A stretch of DNA of 64,000 nt from Paraescarpia echinospica (GCA_020002185.1 CM034532.1:32025577-32089576); one strand, 5' to 3'; positions 21,286 through 34,495 are shown, counted from the first letter of the stretch. A program made the numbers and translations. The notes: generated by a model not told the origin, from the sequence alone.

Positions 21286-23750
21286 ATGGCCTCTTGTGAG
21301 GGTGGTATTAGGTTCTATCAAGGAAAACCCTTATTCATTTTGCAGGTCGACAAGGTTGTTCCTAGTATTATGGAGGTCCTATTACAACACTATATTGGCC
21401 CCTACCAAATATGAAGTAACACTATTCTTTAATTGTGTAAGATGTTTTTCTTATTAGCCTAATTCTTGTATGAACTTATGTGATCATATTAAGCATGCGT
21501 CCACACCACCAGGGTAAAGATCAATGTGCTGACACCTCCTGACTCCTGCACGAGCATTACGGCTATTTGAGTCAACAAGGTTGTTCACCGCCTTCTGTAT
21601 GGCCTGCCCGAGGAACAATTTAACCTGAATCACAACTAAGACACCATACATGGCTAAGTCTAGCTGTCTTCAGTTTCACGTGGGAGATGACACTATGAGT
21701 AAACAAAGCAATGAGAAACCGCTCGTTTCTGGGTGTTGGGTGTGCGGGAATATGACAAAGCGCAACTGAAACTAGACCTGCATGATCGTTGTTAATTACG
21801 TTGGAGTTTTGACATGGCCGATGTCCAGCTCAGTATTGTATGTGTAATCTGTCAGTGGCAACTTTTTTGTAGGCGAATCTGTCATAAAGGCGGTCATTTC
21901 CTCTTCAGCAAGCTTTTTAGATTTTCTCATTTTGTTTGTCTCACCAATGCAGCAAATGGCTGCTGCGGGGCTTCGGTATTCAGAACAAGTCTTTTGTGGT
22001 CTGAAAGTTAATGTCTTGAAAATATCCCAGCCTTAGTCGACGTCTACTACATATTAACGTCGCGACAGTGGTGTATTTGCATTGACATCGTACAATTTGA
22101 TGGCTTCAGAGACGTTCAGATGTCCACTGGCAGACATGTGGATGACTGATCGTCTAGGTAATTGCCTTCTCTTTTTCGCTTCAAAGACGAGAAACGGTTT
22201 CATTAGAACAGCCAGGTGTTCTGTTAACAATCTGCATGTACATCATATTCGTTAACGCATATTTATTATTGCTCTTAACATGGCATTTGCCTTGAAGTTT
22301 AGTATGTGTTGTTAGTTATATTTAAACTGTAGAATCGAAGTCATATAGAGCAGACAACGTTGTCGTTACATTTCCCGACATCATTGTATCGTTAGGCAAA
22401 GTCTAGACGCAGGGTCTACGCTCTACTGCAGCGCGGATACAGTAATATCTCCCTGTCGGATATAATGGTATCAGTATCTTGAATTTTGGTGACGAGACTT
22501 CCGAGATCTTGGTAAAAATTACGTCTTCCCATTACCGGGAGTGGACCCGACTTGAGAACGTAGGATGACCAGGTCACGTCCTAATTGGGAGATGGTTAGA
22601 AGAAAATGGTCTCAGCCGCATCATGGACGATTCTGCGGTGACTCCTGTCTTTGTTTGAAACAAGATACCATGCACCACTCTTTGAAAAATAAAGTCTGAG
22701 GTACTATTCAAACGAGGGATCCATACTCAGCATCCACTACAAAGTCAGTTTTAACACTACATACTACTTGAGGTAGAGCATACTGGTTAATACGCATCTG
22801 CGGTTAATACAAGAAAAACAGCAGCCATCGATCTTACGCGCCATCTTGAAAGAAAATAAATTTTATAAAAACTGCAAGTGCTGGGCAGATTCGTAGGATT
22901 ACTTTCTAGAAGACTGGTGAACGATTGACATATACTATTATTTTGTTTTAATTCACGCTCAACTGTCTTATTTTTTTTATAAATAACTAGTCTTTAAACG
23001 TGAAACGAAATGGATTGGAATTGGCATATACGCAGGCTGCGCATCGACGTAAGCGTCTTACAAACGCCGATGACGCCATCAGGTGACGTTCGAGTTTTGT
23101 TTCTACGTGACAACGTCGAAGAGAGTAGATGTCCTTTTAATGCTACCTTCATCGAACACGACGACTTGAAGATGTGGACACCGCGACCAGCTGGAAGAAT
23201 TGTTCGTGTACTTCTTGTCGGAAAGGGGTGATACGCTAAGTTGACGACGTTTCGCCTATCGCGAGTATCGGGATTCTGGTAACAAAATATATAGGCTATT
23301 CATAGGCGTCGGAACCCGGGGGAGCTTGGGGGCTCAGCCCTCCAATATTTTAGGTGGGGCTGGAGATAGTATTAGCACCCAATACTTAGGAAAGTTGGTG
23401 GGTTTTGGAGAACAATAGCCTGTGCATTATGCATCACGGTTTTAGCAATTCATTTAATTTATTTATTGTTATTATAATTTGTGTAACTAGCTAGTTTTAA
23501 CATTAATGTATTAATATATTCAAGGGATTGGAGACTGCGTGGCCAGCTTGCAGATTACGTTCATGGTTTACCCGCCGTCTTCATCTGTCAATTATTTTCA
23601 AAGATCGGGTTGGGTCAAAGAAAATCTCTGATTGCCGATGGTGTCATTTCCGTCTATCGATGTATTATTTCATGAAAGATGTGTTTGTTTCATATATATG
23701 AAACCGGTTGCATGGTCAAATGAGCCACAGATAACATAAACTAACGACGC
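21286..23750. other. Intergenic, no gene recognised
   Basis: Mixed sequence. A YY1-like GCCATCTTG at 22840 precedes a 73-codon frame at 23010 (MDWNWHIRRLRIDV) with no recognised motif and no matching exon. A GC-richer stretch at 22380-22640 contains TTGGTGACGAGAC, reminiscent of LTR-element leader sequence, but no LTR pair was seen. Around 23320 a CTTGGGGGCTCAGCCC repeat-like patch occurs. Confidence 0.4.
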
Positions 23751-23756
23751 TACTTG

Positions 23757-23878
23757 CGGGTGAACTGGAGTAACGTAGAATGAACGAACTTGCCCAAGGT
23801 TCGACACGGCAGCACAGAATTCGATACCGGATTCTCTCGAATGAGAGTCCGATGCTCTAGCCACTGCGCCACTGCGAA
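23757..23878 (-). mobile_element. SINE family A, head and core only
   Basis: On the minus strand: the head GCAGTGGCGCAGTGGCTAGAGC (A-box-like), the B-box part ATCGAATTC, then CCTTGGGCAAGTTCGTTCAT. The 3' half is missing. The best-preserved head of the family is here. Confidence 0.75.
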
Positions 23879-24170
23879 GCCATATTTACATAATATTTAC
23901 CACAAACGTTTTTAGATAAACTGTCTGTTAAACTTCTAAACGGGAAATGAGTGAGCTGACGAAAATTGACATGCCAATGGGCGGAGTTTGGAAAACATGG
24001 GCAACAGGTTGAGAAATTAAGTTGAGATCCACTGACAGCAATTTCTTGAAATATATTGTGATGACCAGCAGAACCCCTTAGCAAAACACATTATATAGTA
24101 ATCTGTAGAATGATATGGAAATCTCTATAATTTTGGTGGCCACTTCAATTTTCTACATGAATGCTTCTCA

Positions 24171-24290
24171 GACTGAGAGAAGTCGAGATGGTGTTCGGTT
24201 GAACAGGTCTGCTGGGGTATCATGTGTAAAGCGCTTTGAGCAGTCCTAAGGACTGGATACTGGATATAAGAATGTACCTTTTTACATAAT
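24171..24290 (+). mobile_element. SINE family A, 3' half
   Basis: AAGTCGAGATGGTGTTCGGT and then GTAAAGCGCTTTGAGCAGTC, matching the 3' part of the 8.6-kb and 57.8-kb copies. 5'-truncated, as expected for reverse transcription that stopped early. Confidence 0.75.
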
Positions 24291-24329
24291 TCTATAGAAT
24301 ATTGTATCAAATTTTACAAAATAATGCTA

Positions 24330-25020
24330 TACAAAATATGGCCGCTTCAATTTTTTATAAAATTCGAGAGAATTCTGTTCTTCTTCCTTGTTTCCTGTAC
24401 AGGGATGAAGGTCAGGTATAGTATTGTCGAACACTCTCTCTGTTATTTCTTTCCATAATTTCCTGTCATCAGCTCCCTCTCTCCATCTTTCATCCATACC
24501 CGATCGTCTCATGTCCCTCTTCACACAGTCCTCCCATCTCAGCTATGGCCTTCCATTTCTCCTGTGTCCTTGGTGTTGTTCCGCCTCTGCTCTCTTTGCA
24601 AGTTTGCCTGCATCCATTCTTGCCAGTCCATGTGTGTCAATAGCAACGTCTTTTCTCAGGTCGGCCACCCTCTTCTGTCCACCCTCTTTGTTCTTTACAT
24701 TCTTCGAACCAAGTTGTTCTCACAAACCTGCAGCTTCTGTTGTTGGTTTTATATCTGCCCCAGTCTCCACAATCACATGAGCATTCTGGTGTAACTCCCT
24801 CTACATTTTTCGAACCATTCGCTCCCGCTTGTATTCGACGTCGCATGCACATCCTCCGTATCCATTCCTCAAAGGTACACAACACCGTCCACTTGCCTGA
24901 CTTCCTTCCCATCTAGCTTGGTGTTCATCTCCTCCCTCTGGTGTCCACATAACATCTGTCTTCTACAACCTCATTCTCATACCATGTTTCTTGAACACCC
25001 CCTTCCATTCCTCCGTTCTA
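24330..25020 (-). pseudogene. LINE reverse-transcriptase C-terminal region
   Basis: The minus strand carries, across frame breaks, GKEVRQVDGVVYLGG (thumb region), then RIQAGAN with NVEGV, then LARMDAGKLAKRAE and LRWEDCVKRDMRRSGMDE with a closing LWKEI. These blocks and their order are those of the post-palm region of a non-LTR reverse transcriptase. Multiple stops and frameshifts and loss of the palm motif show an old, 5'-truncated copy. It is a different family from the fragment at 17.6 kb. Confidence 0.75.
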
Positions 25021-25113
25021 TATTACAAAATATCATTTACAAAACCCTCCGTAAAACAGTGTCCACGTTTACGTACCTTAAGAGGAGTAGTAACTGATAG
25101 GGGCGGGGTAGGG

Positions 25114-25318
25114 CGGGGGCGGTAGCTCCGCGGGTAGGCTCACCGGAGAGTCGATCAGGGTCCGAGTCCCCTTATGCTTAGACCCTGGCCTTGTACAGCG
25201 GTTTTAAAAATTGGCCAGTCTCGTTCACCATACGTACGTTGCCTGTTTCTCTTGGAAGACGCTGCAAGTCGCGTTCTTTCGTGGGAAGGAAAATGTAAAC
25301 ATGTAGAAAAAATAAACC
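25114..25318 (+). mobile_element. tRNA-derived SINE (family B)
   Basis: GGCGGTAGCTCCGCGGGTAGG (A box, 25119-25139) and GGTCCGAGTCC (B box, 25159-25169) are spaced as in a tRNA gene, but the cloverleaf is not complete. The body continues with CTTGGAAGACGCTGCAAG and ends in an A-rich stretch. It is distinct from family A. Confidence 0.6.
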
Positions 25319-26792
25319 CCTTCCCGGCACTCCATTAGCTGCAACCAAAAACCCAAACCCTTTTTCTGATTATTTCGAAATGTAAAATACTAGTACGAAT
25401 GCATGTATGAGGAAGGGAAGGTGCTGTTGAAAAATGTTCATCATGACGTTCAAATTTTTGTAAGCTCTTCGCGCTCTTCTGAAAACGTCAATCCGGCCCC
25501 ACGAGGCTCACCAACAAAAGCACCTGCAGGCTCTCCAAAAAACTTGAATTGCATGAACAAATAACACATACTGGGGTCTAATCTTATATCTAACCCCCAA
25601 CACAAATTAATCCTAAATACACAACCGTTCCTTAAATATCAAGGGGCTAATCCAATCTTCAGACCCTTCATCAAATATTGAAAACATATTGAAAAAAGTC
25701 CTCCCCCGGTTCCGGCACCTTAGTAACAACAAAATGAGCTAACACTTTTTGTTTTTAATCGTGACGCCACACTTGCTCAGAGACCTCCCACCCCGTGTAA
25801 CGCTTCGTCACGCTGACCCGTAGGTGAGATATGCCCACCCCGAAGCACGATCGACGTTCTGCATGGGTGACCACTATACTTTCCCAGAGACCTGCATGTT
25901 GCAGTCGATTGCGTATGGCTTGAACAAACAGTTTGCCAGTGACACTCAAGAGTGATATACCACGTTAGGGTTTTACAGCTAAAGCAAGTATACGTTATTT
26001 CATTATCATCATATAATTATTTTGCATTTAATAGAGTTATACAGTTAAAACAAGTATACCTAATTTCATTACATTTTGAATAATGTCCTCTCAGCTGAGA
26101 GCTCACACTTTTACTTTCACTATTACTAATATTTGCAAGCATGTTTATCATAGGCCTAGGATAGACGGGGGAGCGACCCCCTTGGGATAAGACGTCCCCC
26201 GCCACGTACGCGTGTATATATGCCCTATAGGTCTACTTACGGACGTACAAACGGACGGACGCACGGACGGTAGACGGTCACACATACACCACACGCACGC
26301 ACGCACGCACACATACGCACGCACGTACGCACTCGACACAACAACGCAGTTACTCAACACTACTGAATATTAATTAAGAAAAATTACAACAGAACACTAG
26401 TATATTCACACACACACGTACGCACGCTCATTATATATACATGTAGGCATGTATATATTATAGGGGGGTCTATTTTTGTATGAAATATATGGGGTAATAA
26501 TTATAGTCTAGCCAACCATCGCGATCTCCCAAAATAAGTACGATAACACTGTATCCAGGCTAACATTATTACAATCAACATTCGAATAAACCTCGTAAAA
26601 TAGCTGCCTTGGCAAAGCCTAGCTGCTCTAAGGACTTGTCGTTGTGACTTCAGTGCATGAGAACACCGACTTTTGTCCTTACTGAAGTTATTACACGAAG
26701 GCAATGCACATGCCGGGGCCACTCGCGCATGCGTCAACAAAGAAGGGAATCCCCGGCATTTCCATCGTTCAACCGCTTTGGCCAGACCCAGA
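25319..26792. other. Intergenic, simple repeats, no gene recognised
   Basis: Includes an (ACGC)n/(ACGG)n-rich stretch at 26240-26345 and short CACACACGTACGC at 26409. A patch at 25840-25900 shares GCATGGGTGACC with 5S rRNA but not enough to call it. Confidence 0.4.
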
Positions 26793-26867
26793 GCGTGACG
26801 TCACGCGTCGCCATTTTCAAGAGCCGAGGGGAGTTTTGGTGCTGAACCGGGAAGGGAAACATTTTAG
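26793..26867 (+). promoter_or_regulatory. CpG-rich promoter with CRE; possible 5'UTR exon
   Basis: A perfect 14-bp palindrome GCGTGACGTCACGC (26793-26806) contains a consensus CREB/ATF site. It is followed at once by a YY1-like GCCATTTT (26810-26817), a pairing often seen at TATA-less start sites. Downstream, AACATTTTAG|GTAAAT (donor after 26867) could end a non-coding first exon. The patch is clearly richer in CpG than its surroundings. The next convincing plus-strand acceptor and coding start is the talin exon 36.8 kb away, so this may be the talin promoter. It could equally serve the short reading frame at 26987. No TSS evidence is available. Confidence 0.45.
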
Positions 26868-26986
26868 GTAAATCTTTTATTAATATTCATTCCATCACCC
26901 ATTAGCGTACATCATGAGCTGCATGTTTCATACAATATGAGGTAGGTATACGAAAAACGAGGTGGAGAAAGATCGAAACATTTGCG

Positions 26987-27116
26987 ATGGCGAGCGAGAG
27001 AGCGGCATCCGGAATGACAGTCGGGGTGCGAGAGCTGTCAGTCGACGCTAAAATTCGTATTTATCAGGTCGGGGGAGTGACACCGAACACAGTTTGCATG
27101 TTCGGTATGACAGTAG
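26987..27116 (+). CDS. Candidate coding exon in CpG-rich promoter patch
   Basis: An ATG at 26987 opens a frame (MASERAASGMTVGVRELS, then VDAKIRIYQ) that stays open to 27136. A good donor, ACAGTAG|GTAGGT, is present near 27117. The codons are GC-rich compared with the flanks, and the frame lies 120 bases after a CRE/YY1 promoter signature. I do not recognise the protein. It may be a true first exon of an unidentified gene, an upstream ORF in a 5'UTR, or chance translation of a CpG island. No matching second exon was found downstream. Confidence 0.25.
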
Positions 27117-27456
27117 GTAGGTGGTGTCGAACGTAGATCCCTATTACCCATTGTATAAAGTAATGCTACCTACGATTAGCGGTGTCCAAACTTTACCTAC
27201 ACCCTGTGCCTGTGGTTGTTACTGTGTTAGTGTTACTAGCGTTAGTGTTAATCTGAGTCAGTGACGGTGAGTAGACTTGAAGTTGAATGAATGAATGACA
27301 TTTATTCAACATTCAACATAAGTACAAAATGTAATTTCAAATGAGGTGTAAACATGCACATTTATAAGCTAATCCACCATAAACAGTGGAATAATGAAAG
27401 ATATATTTAACGAAGTATATTTAATCATAGAACAATAAGAAAATGTTGTGAATGGT

Positions 27457-27548
27457 ACTTGGACCTCAGTGTGTCATGTTTCTGTTATGGGACCTCAGTG
27501 TGTCATGCTTCTGTTGTGGGACCTCAGTGTGTCATGCTTCTGTTATGG
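27457..27548. repeat. 30-bp tandem repeat, three copies
   Basis: GGACCTCAGTGTGTCATGCT followed by TCTGTTATGG repeats three times. The open frame across it is periodicity, not a gene. Confidence 0.85.
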
Positions 27549-27689
27549 TCCTTGTGGCTCATGATGCAAAGTGGGTAGATTTGTTTAAACTGTTCTTTTC
27601 TAACAAAATGTTTGTTCATCTGAACAGACAACAATTTATAATTATATGGAAATCAATGCCTGAAGTGCAGGTGGATCTGAAGTTACAGT

Positions 27690-28060
27690 TTCTGTGGCAA
27701 TGAATGTGTGGATGGACATTGTTCACTTGCCAGCATACCACCTCTGTTGGTCTGATGATTCAGCCCTGAATGTGTCTGGCATGTCAAGTATCATGGCAGA
27801 GTTCAGGTACAAACAAATAATCATTTGGTGGACAACTCTTCAGAGTATGACCATTTGTGGTAGATCTGGGAAATACAGGGTGGATACAGCCAAGGTGTGC
27901 TGTGGAGAGGGAGGGACTGTCCATGTAGCAGTACTTTTGGACTGGCAGCAACGTCCAGGTAAACATTTGGAAAGAACAACATCAACACATGAGACTGGGA
28001 TTAGACATGTTATGATGGACTTATTGGCACCATTTCTTCATAGTGGCAATGAATGTTTAT
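27690..28060 (+). pseudogene. Possible piggyBac-like transposase remnant
   Basis: A 157-codon frame contains FRYKQI with SGKYRV, then TGIRHVMMDLLAPFLHSG. In piggyBac-type transposases a similar order occurs (an RFxQI helix, a KxYKVRP segment, and GxxVVxxLLxPFLxxG before the DNFYTS aspartate). The critical DNFYTS motif is absent and the frame is otherwise poor. It may be a deleted remnant or chance. No TIR with TTAA was found. Confidence 0.25.
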
Positions 28061-28167
28061 GTACTTGTTCCTGCATACCACGTAGCTTCAACTTGCTAAG
28101 GATCCAGACGATGGTCTGGCAGGCGAACAGGAACTATGTGCATATATATGTACAGGGTGCAATATAA

Positions 28168-30504
28168 AAAATTAACACAAATGACATGTGAATAACAGAA
28201 ATACATGCACAAGAACTTCTGGTCTCTAGAAGCTTGCATAATCCAGTGTCTGGATGCTGTTTTTAAATGCATCTAAGCCGTTTAGACTAACTATGTATTC
28301 AGGGTGGGAATTCCACAGTAGAATAATACCGGGGGAAAAGAATGTAATTGGTACATTGACATGAATAGTCAAATGAACTGGAATAAACAAAGCAGAAGAG
28401 GCAACATGTAATGAGGACCCCACTCGGCAAGGGGGCAAGGGGAAGAAGAAACAAATATACTTGGTGAAATATGTATACAAAAGTGCAAATTACTAAGTGT
28501 TAGAGTTAGAATATAAAGTGAAAACGGTTTTGAGAGATATATCTCACTGTGCAATACAAAACAGTTAGTTAATATTACGAGAATTCACCATGAAACGCCT
28601 TAGAACTTTGTGATATTTTAGGGTAGTTCTTTATTTAAATAGTTAAAATCACACAAGGCTTCAATGATCAGTGTTAAATCTGTGACCGTGTACATGATTA
28701 TAATGCAATAAAAATTTCTTTTCTGACAGTATATACCCTACATTTATCATACATATCATTGTGTACTAACTGGCTTTTGTTGAATGAGTATGAAAGTACA
28801 ACTTGGATTGGTGATAAACTGATTTATAAGTTTCTTTATGTTGAATGTTTTGTAATCGTGAACGTAAAAACTCACAACTACATTACAAAAAAAGTTGAAA
28901 ATTATAAATATTACATTAGGAAGAAACATTTTTTGTAAATGTCTAAACAGTCTGTAATGCTAGCTAGTATGCTACATAATGTTATACATGTATAAACAAC
29001 AAGTTGGTTACCATACACTTTTTTTACATGTCAGTGTTTTTTAGGCATTTCTGGAATTACTGGCACAATGTCAGGACAGTGCACTGGATAGATCGTCTCG
29101 CCATTTTTCTGTATAATTCCATGTCTATGTTATGTGTGACCTTAGGTACCAGTTAGTACTACTTAGTAGAATAAGTGAAACCAGTGGTATGCCTAGCCAC
29201 TTGCAGTGTTTCACTGTACAAGCACTCGCTGGCCTCTATCTAAATCATCCAGTATTCGTCTGGTTGCTGGGGTCAACTCTATCCAGTGATAACATTCTTT
29301 GCAAAATAAATATACTAACTCAAATGTGTGTTCATTATTTTTACACAGAATGGACCGTTGTGTTGTTGACAATGACAGAAGCCGGGTGAAATCTGATGAT
29401 TATATAACAGATAATGTACACAACATCACAGTGCAGTAGATAATGATTGAGAGGTCACACGTGGAATATGTTGATCTGTTTGATTAGTCGACCACATAGT
29501 TGTCAGTATACATGGTCGGTGACGGCTATAATGTGCATGACCCGTGTTGATCTCGAGGTGTCTTATAGGTATTGTGTAAATGGTTCGCAGATGTTGGCCG
29601 ACTTAAATCATGGGAGTAGGTGTGCTCTCTCTCTCAGTCCATCTGATATCTTATCACCTTCTGTGGCTCCAGGCCCACTCTTAACCTATATCGCCCTTGC
29701 CCAGTTCACCCTGTTGAAATGTGTGACCCTCCTGGCATTCTGGCGTGGGCCACGTTTGCTGGGTTAACTAGCAGGATTGGTTTGTTTGTGTTACTTCAAA
29801 GTGAACTTGTGGGAGCATATCATATCAGTCTGACTGGATTATGTGACTCTGGTAGACATCATGTTGGCTCGTGGCCTCATGTAGCCAGTTTCCTTGCGAG
29901 TTCTAGGCACAGAGATAATGTCTCCGTAAGATAATGTTACCAGAGTGGATATGCAGCTTGTCTGGTATAGGCAGGACTTGGATTATGCAGTCATCTATGA
30001 TGATTGCCTGTTTGGATCAAAGCCCATTCACCAGTTGGATTACACAATTTCATGTGCACTGTCTGACTCTGTGATCACGCAAATAATGTTCCATTATAGT
30101 ATTATCTCAAAAGCGTTTCAATATTTAGATTGCTTTGTGCTGTGTTGCCTTTGGTGAGCTTGCTGTTTAGGAGATCAGTAATCAGTAATCCCATATGAAC
30201 TATAGGTTACAATTTAGATGCTTTCCCAAGTGCTTATCAATATCATCTGTATGACATAATTGATTATGTGACCCAGCTTGTATGAAACACACAGTACAAA
30301 GTACTAATTATTTATTAAGAAAAATAATCATAGTGAATTAAATAATACTTATATATTCGGATGAACACAAACTTAATTCAGAATGCCTGAAATAAAGTCT
30401 GATGACTGCTACAGTTTAATATTTTATTAGTCTGGGAAAGTGGCAGTAAAACATGTACACACGTCCATGTAAAGGTAAAGGAATTCATGTTCTTAAATAT
30501 AGCA
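28168..30504. other. Non-coding, nothing recognised
   Basis: AT-rich unique sequence with short open frames that lack motifs. If the talin promoter is at 26.8 kb this is intron 1. Confidence 0.5.
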
Positions 30505-30700
30505 TGGTATAGTGCGATATCGAGTCCTTAGGATTGCTCAAAGCGCTTTACAGGTACAGTCTGTACACGTCATCCCCTGTCAGACCTGTTCATTTGAATA
30601 CTGTCTCAATATCTCTGGGAAGCATTCAGTCATGCAAGATGTACTGTAAGAAGACTATTCGTTTACACACATCTACCACAAGTGCTGTTTATAGCCATCC
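30505..30700 (-). mobile_element. SINE family A, 3' part
   Basis: ATATCGAGTCCTTAGGATTG, then CTCAAAGCGCTTTAC and CTGGGAAGCATTCAGTCATG, matching the tail and middle of the 8.6-kb copy. The tRNA-like head is missing. Confidence 0.75.
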
Positions 30701-33104
30701 AACGTGTATGTCATACACAACATTAACGATGTTTCCAGTTTCAGACACACAGAAATGTCTCATTTCATTCCAGTAATGTGGCCTACAGTCAAACATAGCC
30801 AGGTTTAACCAGTGTGATATAACATCAGCAGCTCTGTGTTACCTGGCCAGGGTTGAAAGACCCACATCAGTATGAGGTTCCTGGAGAGTTGCCAGGAAAG
30901 CGGTTTTCCAATATGAGCTATATTTAGGCAGACGCACTGCGTGAGTATGCTATCGGATTACGAGGATGTAAGGCTGGGAACATAGGCAGCAGGCATCTTC
31001 TTGGACATGTTAGTACCATTAGGTGGCTTGGTTCAGTACTAGTGTTCCTCTTTTCTCTTTCAGTCATGTCGGCTATCAATTTTACTCTTATATCCTCTTT
31101 TCGTCTGTGCCATTGCTCTCTCTCTCTCTCTTCGTTTGAACTCGTCGCACTTGGCAGGATAATTTTTTATGTTGTTTCAATAAGCCTTCTACTGTTCAGC
31201 AGTTTGTTGTTTTCTGGGATGTCCCATGGCAGACTTAAACAAATAAGAATTCCAAGCTACTGATGAGGTAAAAAGTAAAATTACAAGCTAGGCAAAATGT
31301 ATCTACACGTTTAAGGTTATGTATTGTGGTTAGTAACTAAATACGTACATGATGTGTGTGGGCGTGTGTGCATGCATGTATATAGCCTATAATAGTAATG
31401 TTCCATGATCTTCAGGCGATCAGTCTTGAATTTAACTGATCATGCATAGTTTACTACTCCGTTTAATTCACAGTGACTCCGTTCACACAGTGCGTAAACG
31501 GAGTCATAAAATCTAACATTTAACCCCTTAAAGAATATTGTTCACAGAATTCACTAGCATCAGTATAGCGAAAAACAGAGTCGTATTGATAAAGTAAAAT
31601 TTGGAGACAGACATGTTTGGTGCTTTAGGTAATTATTTAACAAAATCACAATAATACTGCACCATGACCTGTAGAAATATGTATTTGTTGCAAAATCAGA
31701 GATAAGAGAAAAGCATAAATGAATGTTGACGGGATGCACATGGCAAACTAAGCAGTTGTCTGAATGATTAAAAATCAACAGGAATTGTAGAAACAACCAA
31801 ACGATGTGGCACAATCGAATTATGGAAATACATACTGCGTCAATTTATTCTAAATTAATTTCTGCACCTCTCCTCTGTGGAATCAATTCCAGAAATAGAA
31901 TTGAAAAAACGGTGCGTGTGATAGCACATGTATGGAGGATGGTTTACACAGGCAGACTGTATTTGATGTAATTATCTCTTGTAATTCATGTCTCCCTGGT
32001 ATGCCCATTATATTGTTTCCTGTTCACTTGATCACTGCTGTGTCGCCAGCTGTCACAACATTCACCATTATGCCAGACTTTTTGCCATCTGCAATAGATT
32101 CTGATCCCCACTTGTGATAATGCTGACCAAATGTACTGTTGCCATAGTTACAGTTGCTGGTTTCCATGGCATTGCGTCTGGCATCAGATCAGCTTGAGCA
32201 CAGCTTGGTTAGAATTAATTTGTGGTTCTATGGCAGATTGCGGAAGCGGGGCCTGGCATTCAGACAAGGTCAGCCATGATCGTATGGAGAGGCATCTCTC
32301 TTGGTACTCAGTTGACATATCTTCTTCTTCCTACAGTATAGGGCTGGGTTCTTATGAGCATATATGTAACCATGTCTTAGGGGGTTCATGTTGTAGAGTT
32401 GGCGAGTCTGCCACAGGTTACTCCTTTGTGTGGGATATTTTCTTCCTCTGGCATAGACACTGATTCATAGTGTCTTTTCAAAACATACTAGCAAAGAGGG
32501 TTGAAAGAATTTACTCAACTTAAAAATAGTAATAGTGGACTTGAATCACAATACCTCGATAAGGCTCAATTGACAATACAGTGCTTTAATTGTTGCACTA
32601 CCATGTATTTATTTTATACATATATAATTATGCTACTTCTTTGTCAATATTCTGTGACTTCTGTTCATGTCAGCGGTTAATGTTACTGTTGTATAATTAG
32701 CACAAACGTGCCTCGCCCATGACCATAAGTGTCTGTAGTGATGACCTGATGTAAAACATCTGGGTTGGTTTATAATGTACTGTTTTCACCCACATTCACA
32801 TTCCTTTAGCACTTTTTTCTTTTCTTGCTAAATGCTTAAGTGATCTTACACATGATGTATCTGTTTGACACAACCAGGCATTCACATGCTGTCGTCATTG
32901 AGAAATTACTTTTTTCAAATTGCATGCCATGTATTCCTTTTTGTCATGCTGTGCATTCATTCATTTACGTGACCCAATCAGTTGCTGCCTTGACTCTAAA
33001 ATGTTCTCCGAATTGTTGTCCTGTATTGCCTGGATGTGTATGGCTTATTTGTGTCTGCTGCCACTTTCCCCAACCAGTATTGATTGCTTTACCAATATTG
33101 AATT
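30701..33104. other. Non-coding, nothing recognised
   Basis: No exon or repeat family is recognised, except a 10-bp stem hairpin TGACTCCGTT...AACGGAGTCA at 31474-31506. Confidence 0.5.
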
Positions 33105-33193
33105 ACAGTTATAAATCATATATATATGCATTAAAATATTGGATGTTTGCAAATGGTGAGTAGAATGTTGAGGTTAAATTCAGGTAATTAATT
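33105..33193 (+). repeat. 89-bp direct repeat, copy 1
   Basis: Its second half (AAAATATTGGATGTTTGCAA, then ATGGTGAGTAGAATGTTGAG) is identical to 35352-35440. The edges are sharp on both sides, and the flanks of the two copies are unrelated. Confidence 0.85.
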
Positions 33194-34495
33194 GGGCTCG
33201 CTTGGAGGTCAGGGTTTATTTTGCAGAGAACTATGTTTCTACAGTAAGAGATTCATTGTTAAATAGAACTAACCCATCGATCCTTGTGACAAAGATTAAA
33301 ATGATACCGTGGATGAATTCAGCTGTCAATAGACTTATGCTTACCTCTTTTATAATTTATAGATTATAGGCGTATAGCTAATATTTTACCAAGAAGTATG
33401 TCCACGGACCACTTGTACATACATAGACTGCTGCTGTTGTTGATATATTAGTTAGAAACCAATTTAAGCAAAGTACACTATGAAATATCAATTCAGAAGG
33501 GTGTATATAATTTGCTGCAGTTTTCTGCAGTACGTAGAGGTAAACATGTATGCTGATTTTGAAGGTATTTTTTTTTAGATCTACAGAGGAGATTACAAAT
33601 TGTTTGACACATTTATGCTGGAATGTTCCTACGTCAGAATGTAAAAGGTTACACAGTAATGCACACTGCCGTTGTCATCACTGCAAAGAGACTAATCATT
33701 CATCATGATGGATTATGTTCTAACAAAACATCTCCATATGCAAGCATATGTATGTATATGTATTCCCAGACAGTACTCGTTCAATGCTGAACAAGCACCG
33801 ACTTTCCATTAGCGAATCCTAACCCGATATACCCTGCACTTTTTGAATGGCCATGGGTAAAGTTAAAAGCTTTGTTCTTTCTGTCAATTCCACTATGCAG
33901 GATCTGTGGGCTGCAGTCGTCGCCCGCATCCGTACAGAGGATGGCATTACAGGAATACAATTTGCAGTCAATAGGCATCTGAAACGGGAGACATTGAAGT
34001 CCTAATGGGACTATAAGAGCCTTTGTGATGGTCAAAACACGAAGTGGCACTGCATAATGGATGACTCGCTTCATAAGTGTCTGTGGAAAAGGGAAAAGAG
34101 TCCTGTGCTACCGGTCCTGTTAGAAGTAATGTCATTTGTATATATATGTGTGGAAGGGGATCTCAATTGATTGTATTGTTAGACAACGCTGACCGACCAT
34201 CTGACTCAACCAGGGAGAGAACGTGGCTCCTGGAATCCTGACAACAGTTCTGTTGCCTTCCATTTTCCCGATATGGTGATGCCTATTGTTAGTTTCCAAG
34301 CATCCACCTGATCTCCCAGTTTCAAACAAAAAGGTCCCGATTTTGTTATATTTTTGTTGGCATTTTTCTTCAGGTTTTTGGCCTAATTAAATTTATTTAC
34401 ATATGATTGAATGATACAATTTAAGGAATTTAAAATAAATGTTATAATGCAAGCAACCTAAAATTTGTGAAAATCAATTCACATGCATATTGAAG
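33194..34495. other. Non-coding, nothing recognised
   Basis: A 97-codon minus-strand frame at 33781-34074 has no recognised motif or splice context. Confidence 0.5.

Noticed and set aside
22470..22600. TTGGTGACGAGAC leader-like sequence suggesting an LTR element
   Set aside because: No LTR pair, polypurine tract or coding sequence nearby.
23010..23231. 73-codon frame after a YY1-like site at 22840
   Set aside because: No motif, no acceptor or donor support, no partner exon.
25840..25900. 5S rRNA-like fragment (GCATGGGTGACC)
   Set aside because: Only about a dozen bases match and the flanking 5S boxes are absent.
33781..34074. 97-codon minus-strand frame
   Set aside because: No recognisable domain; composition like the surrounding non-coding DNA.
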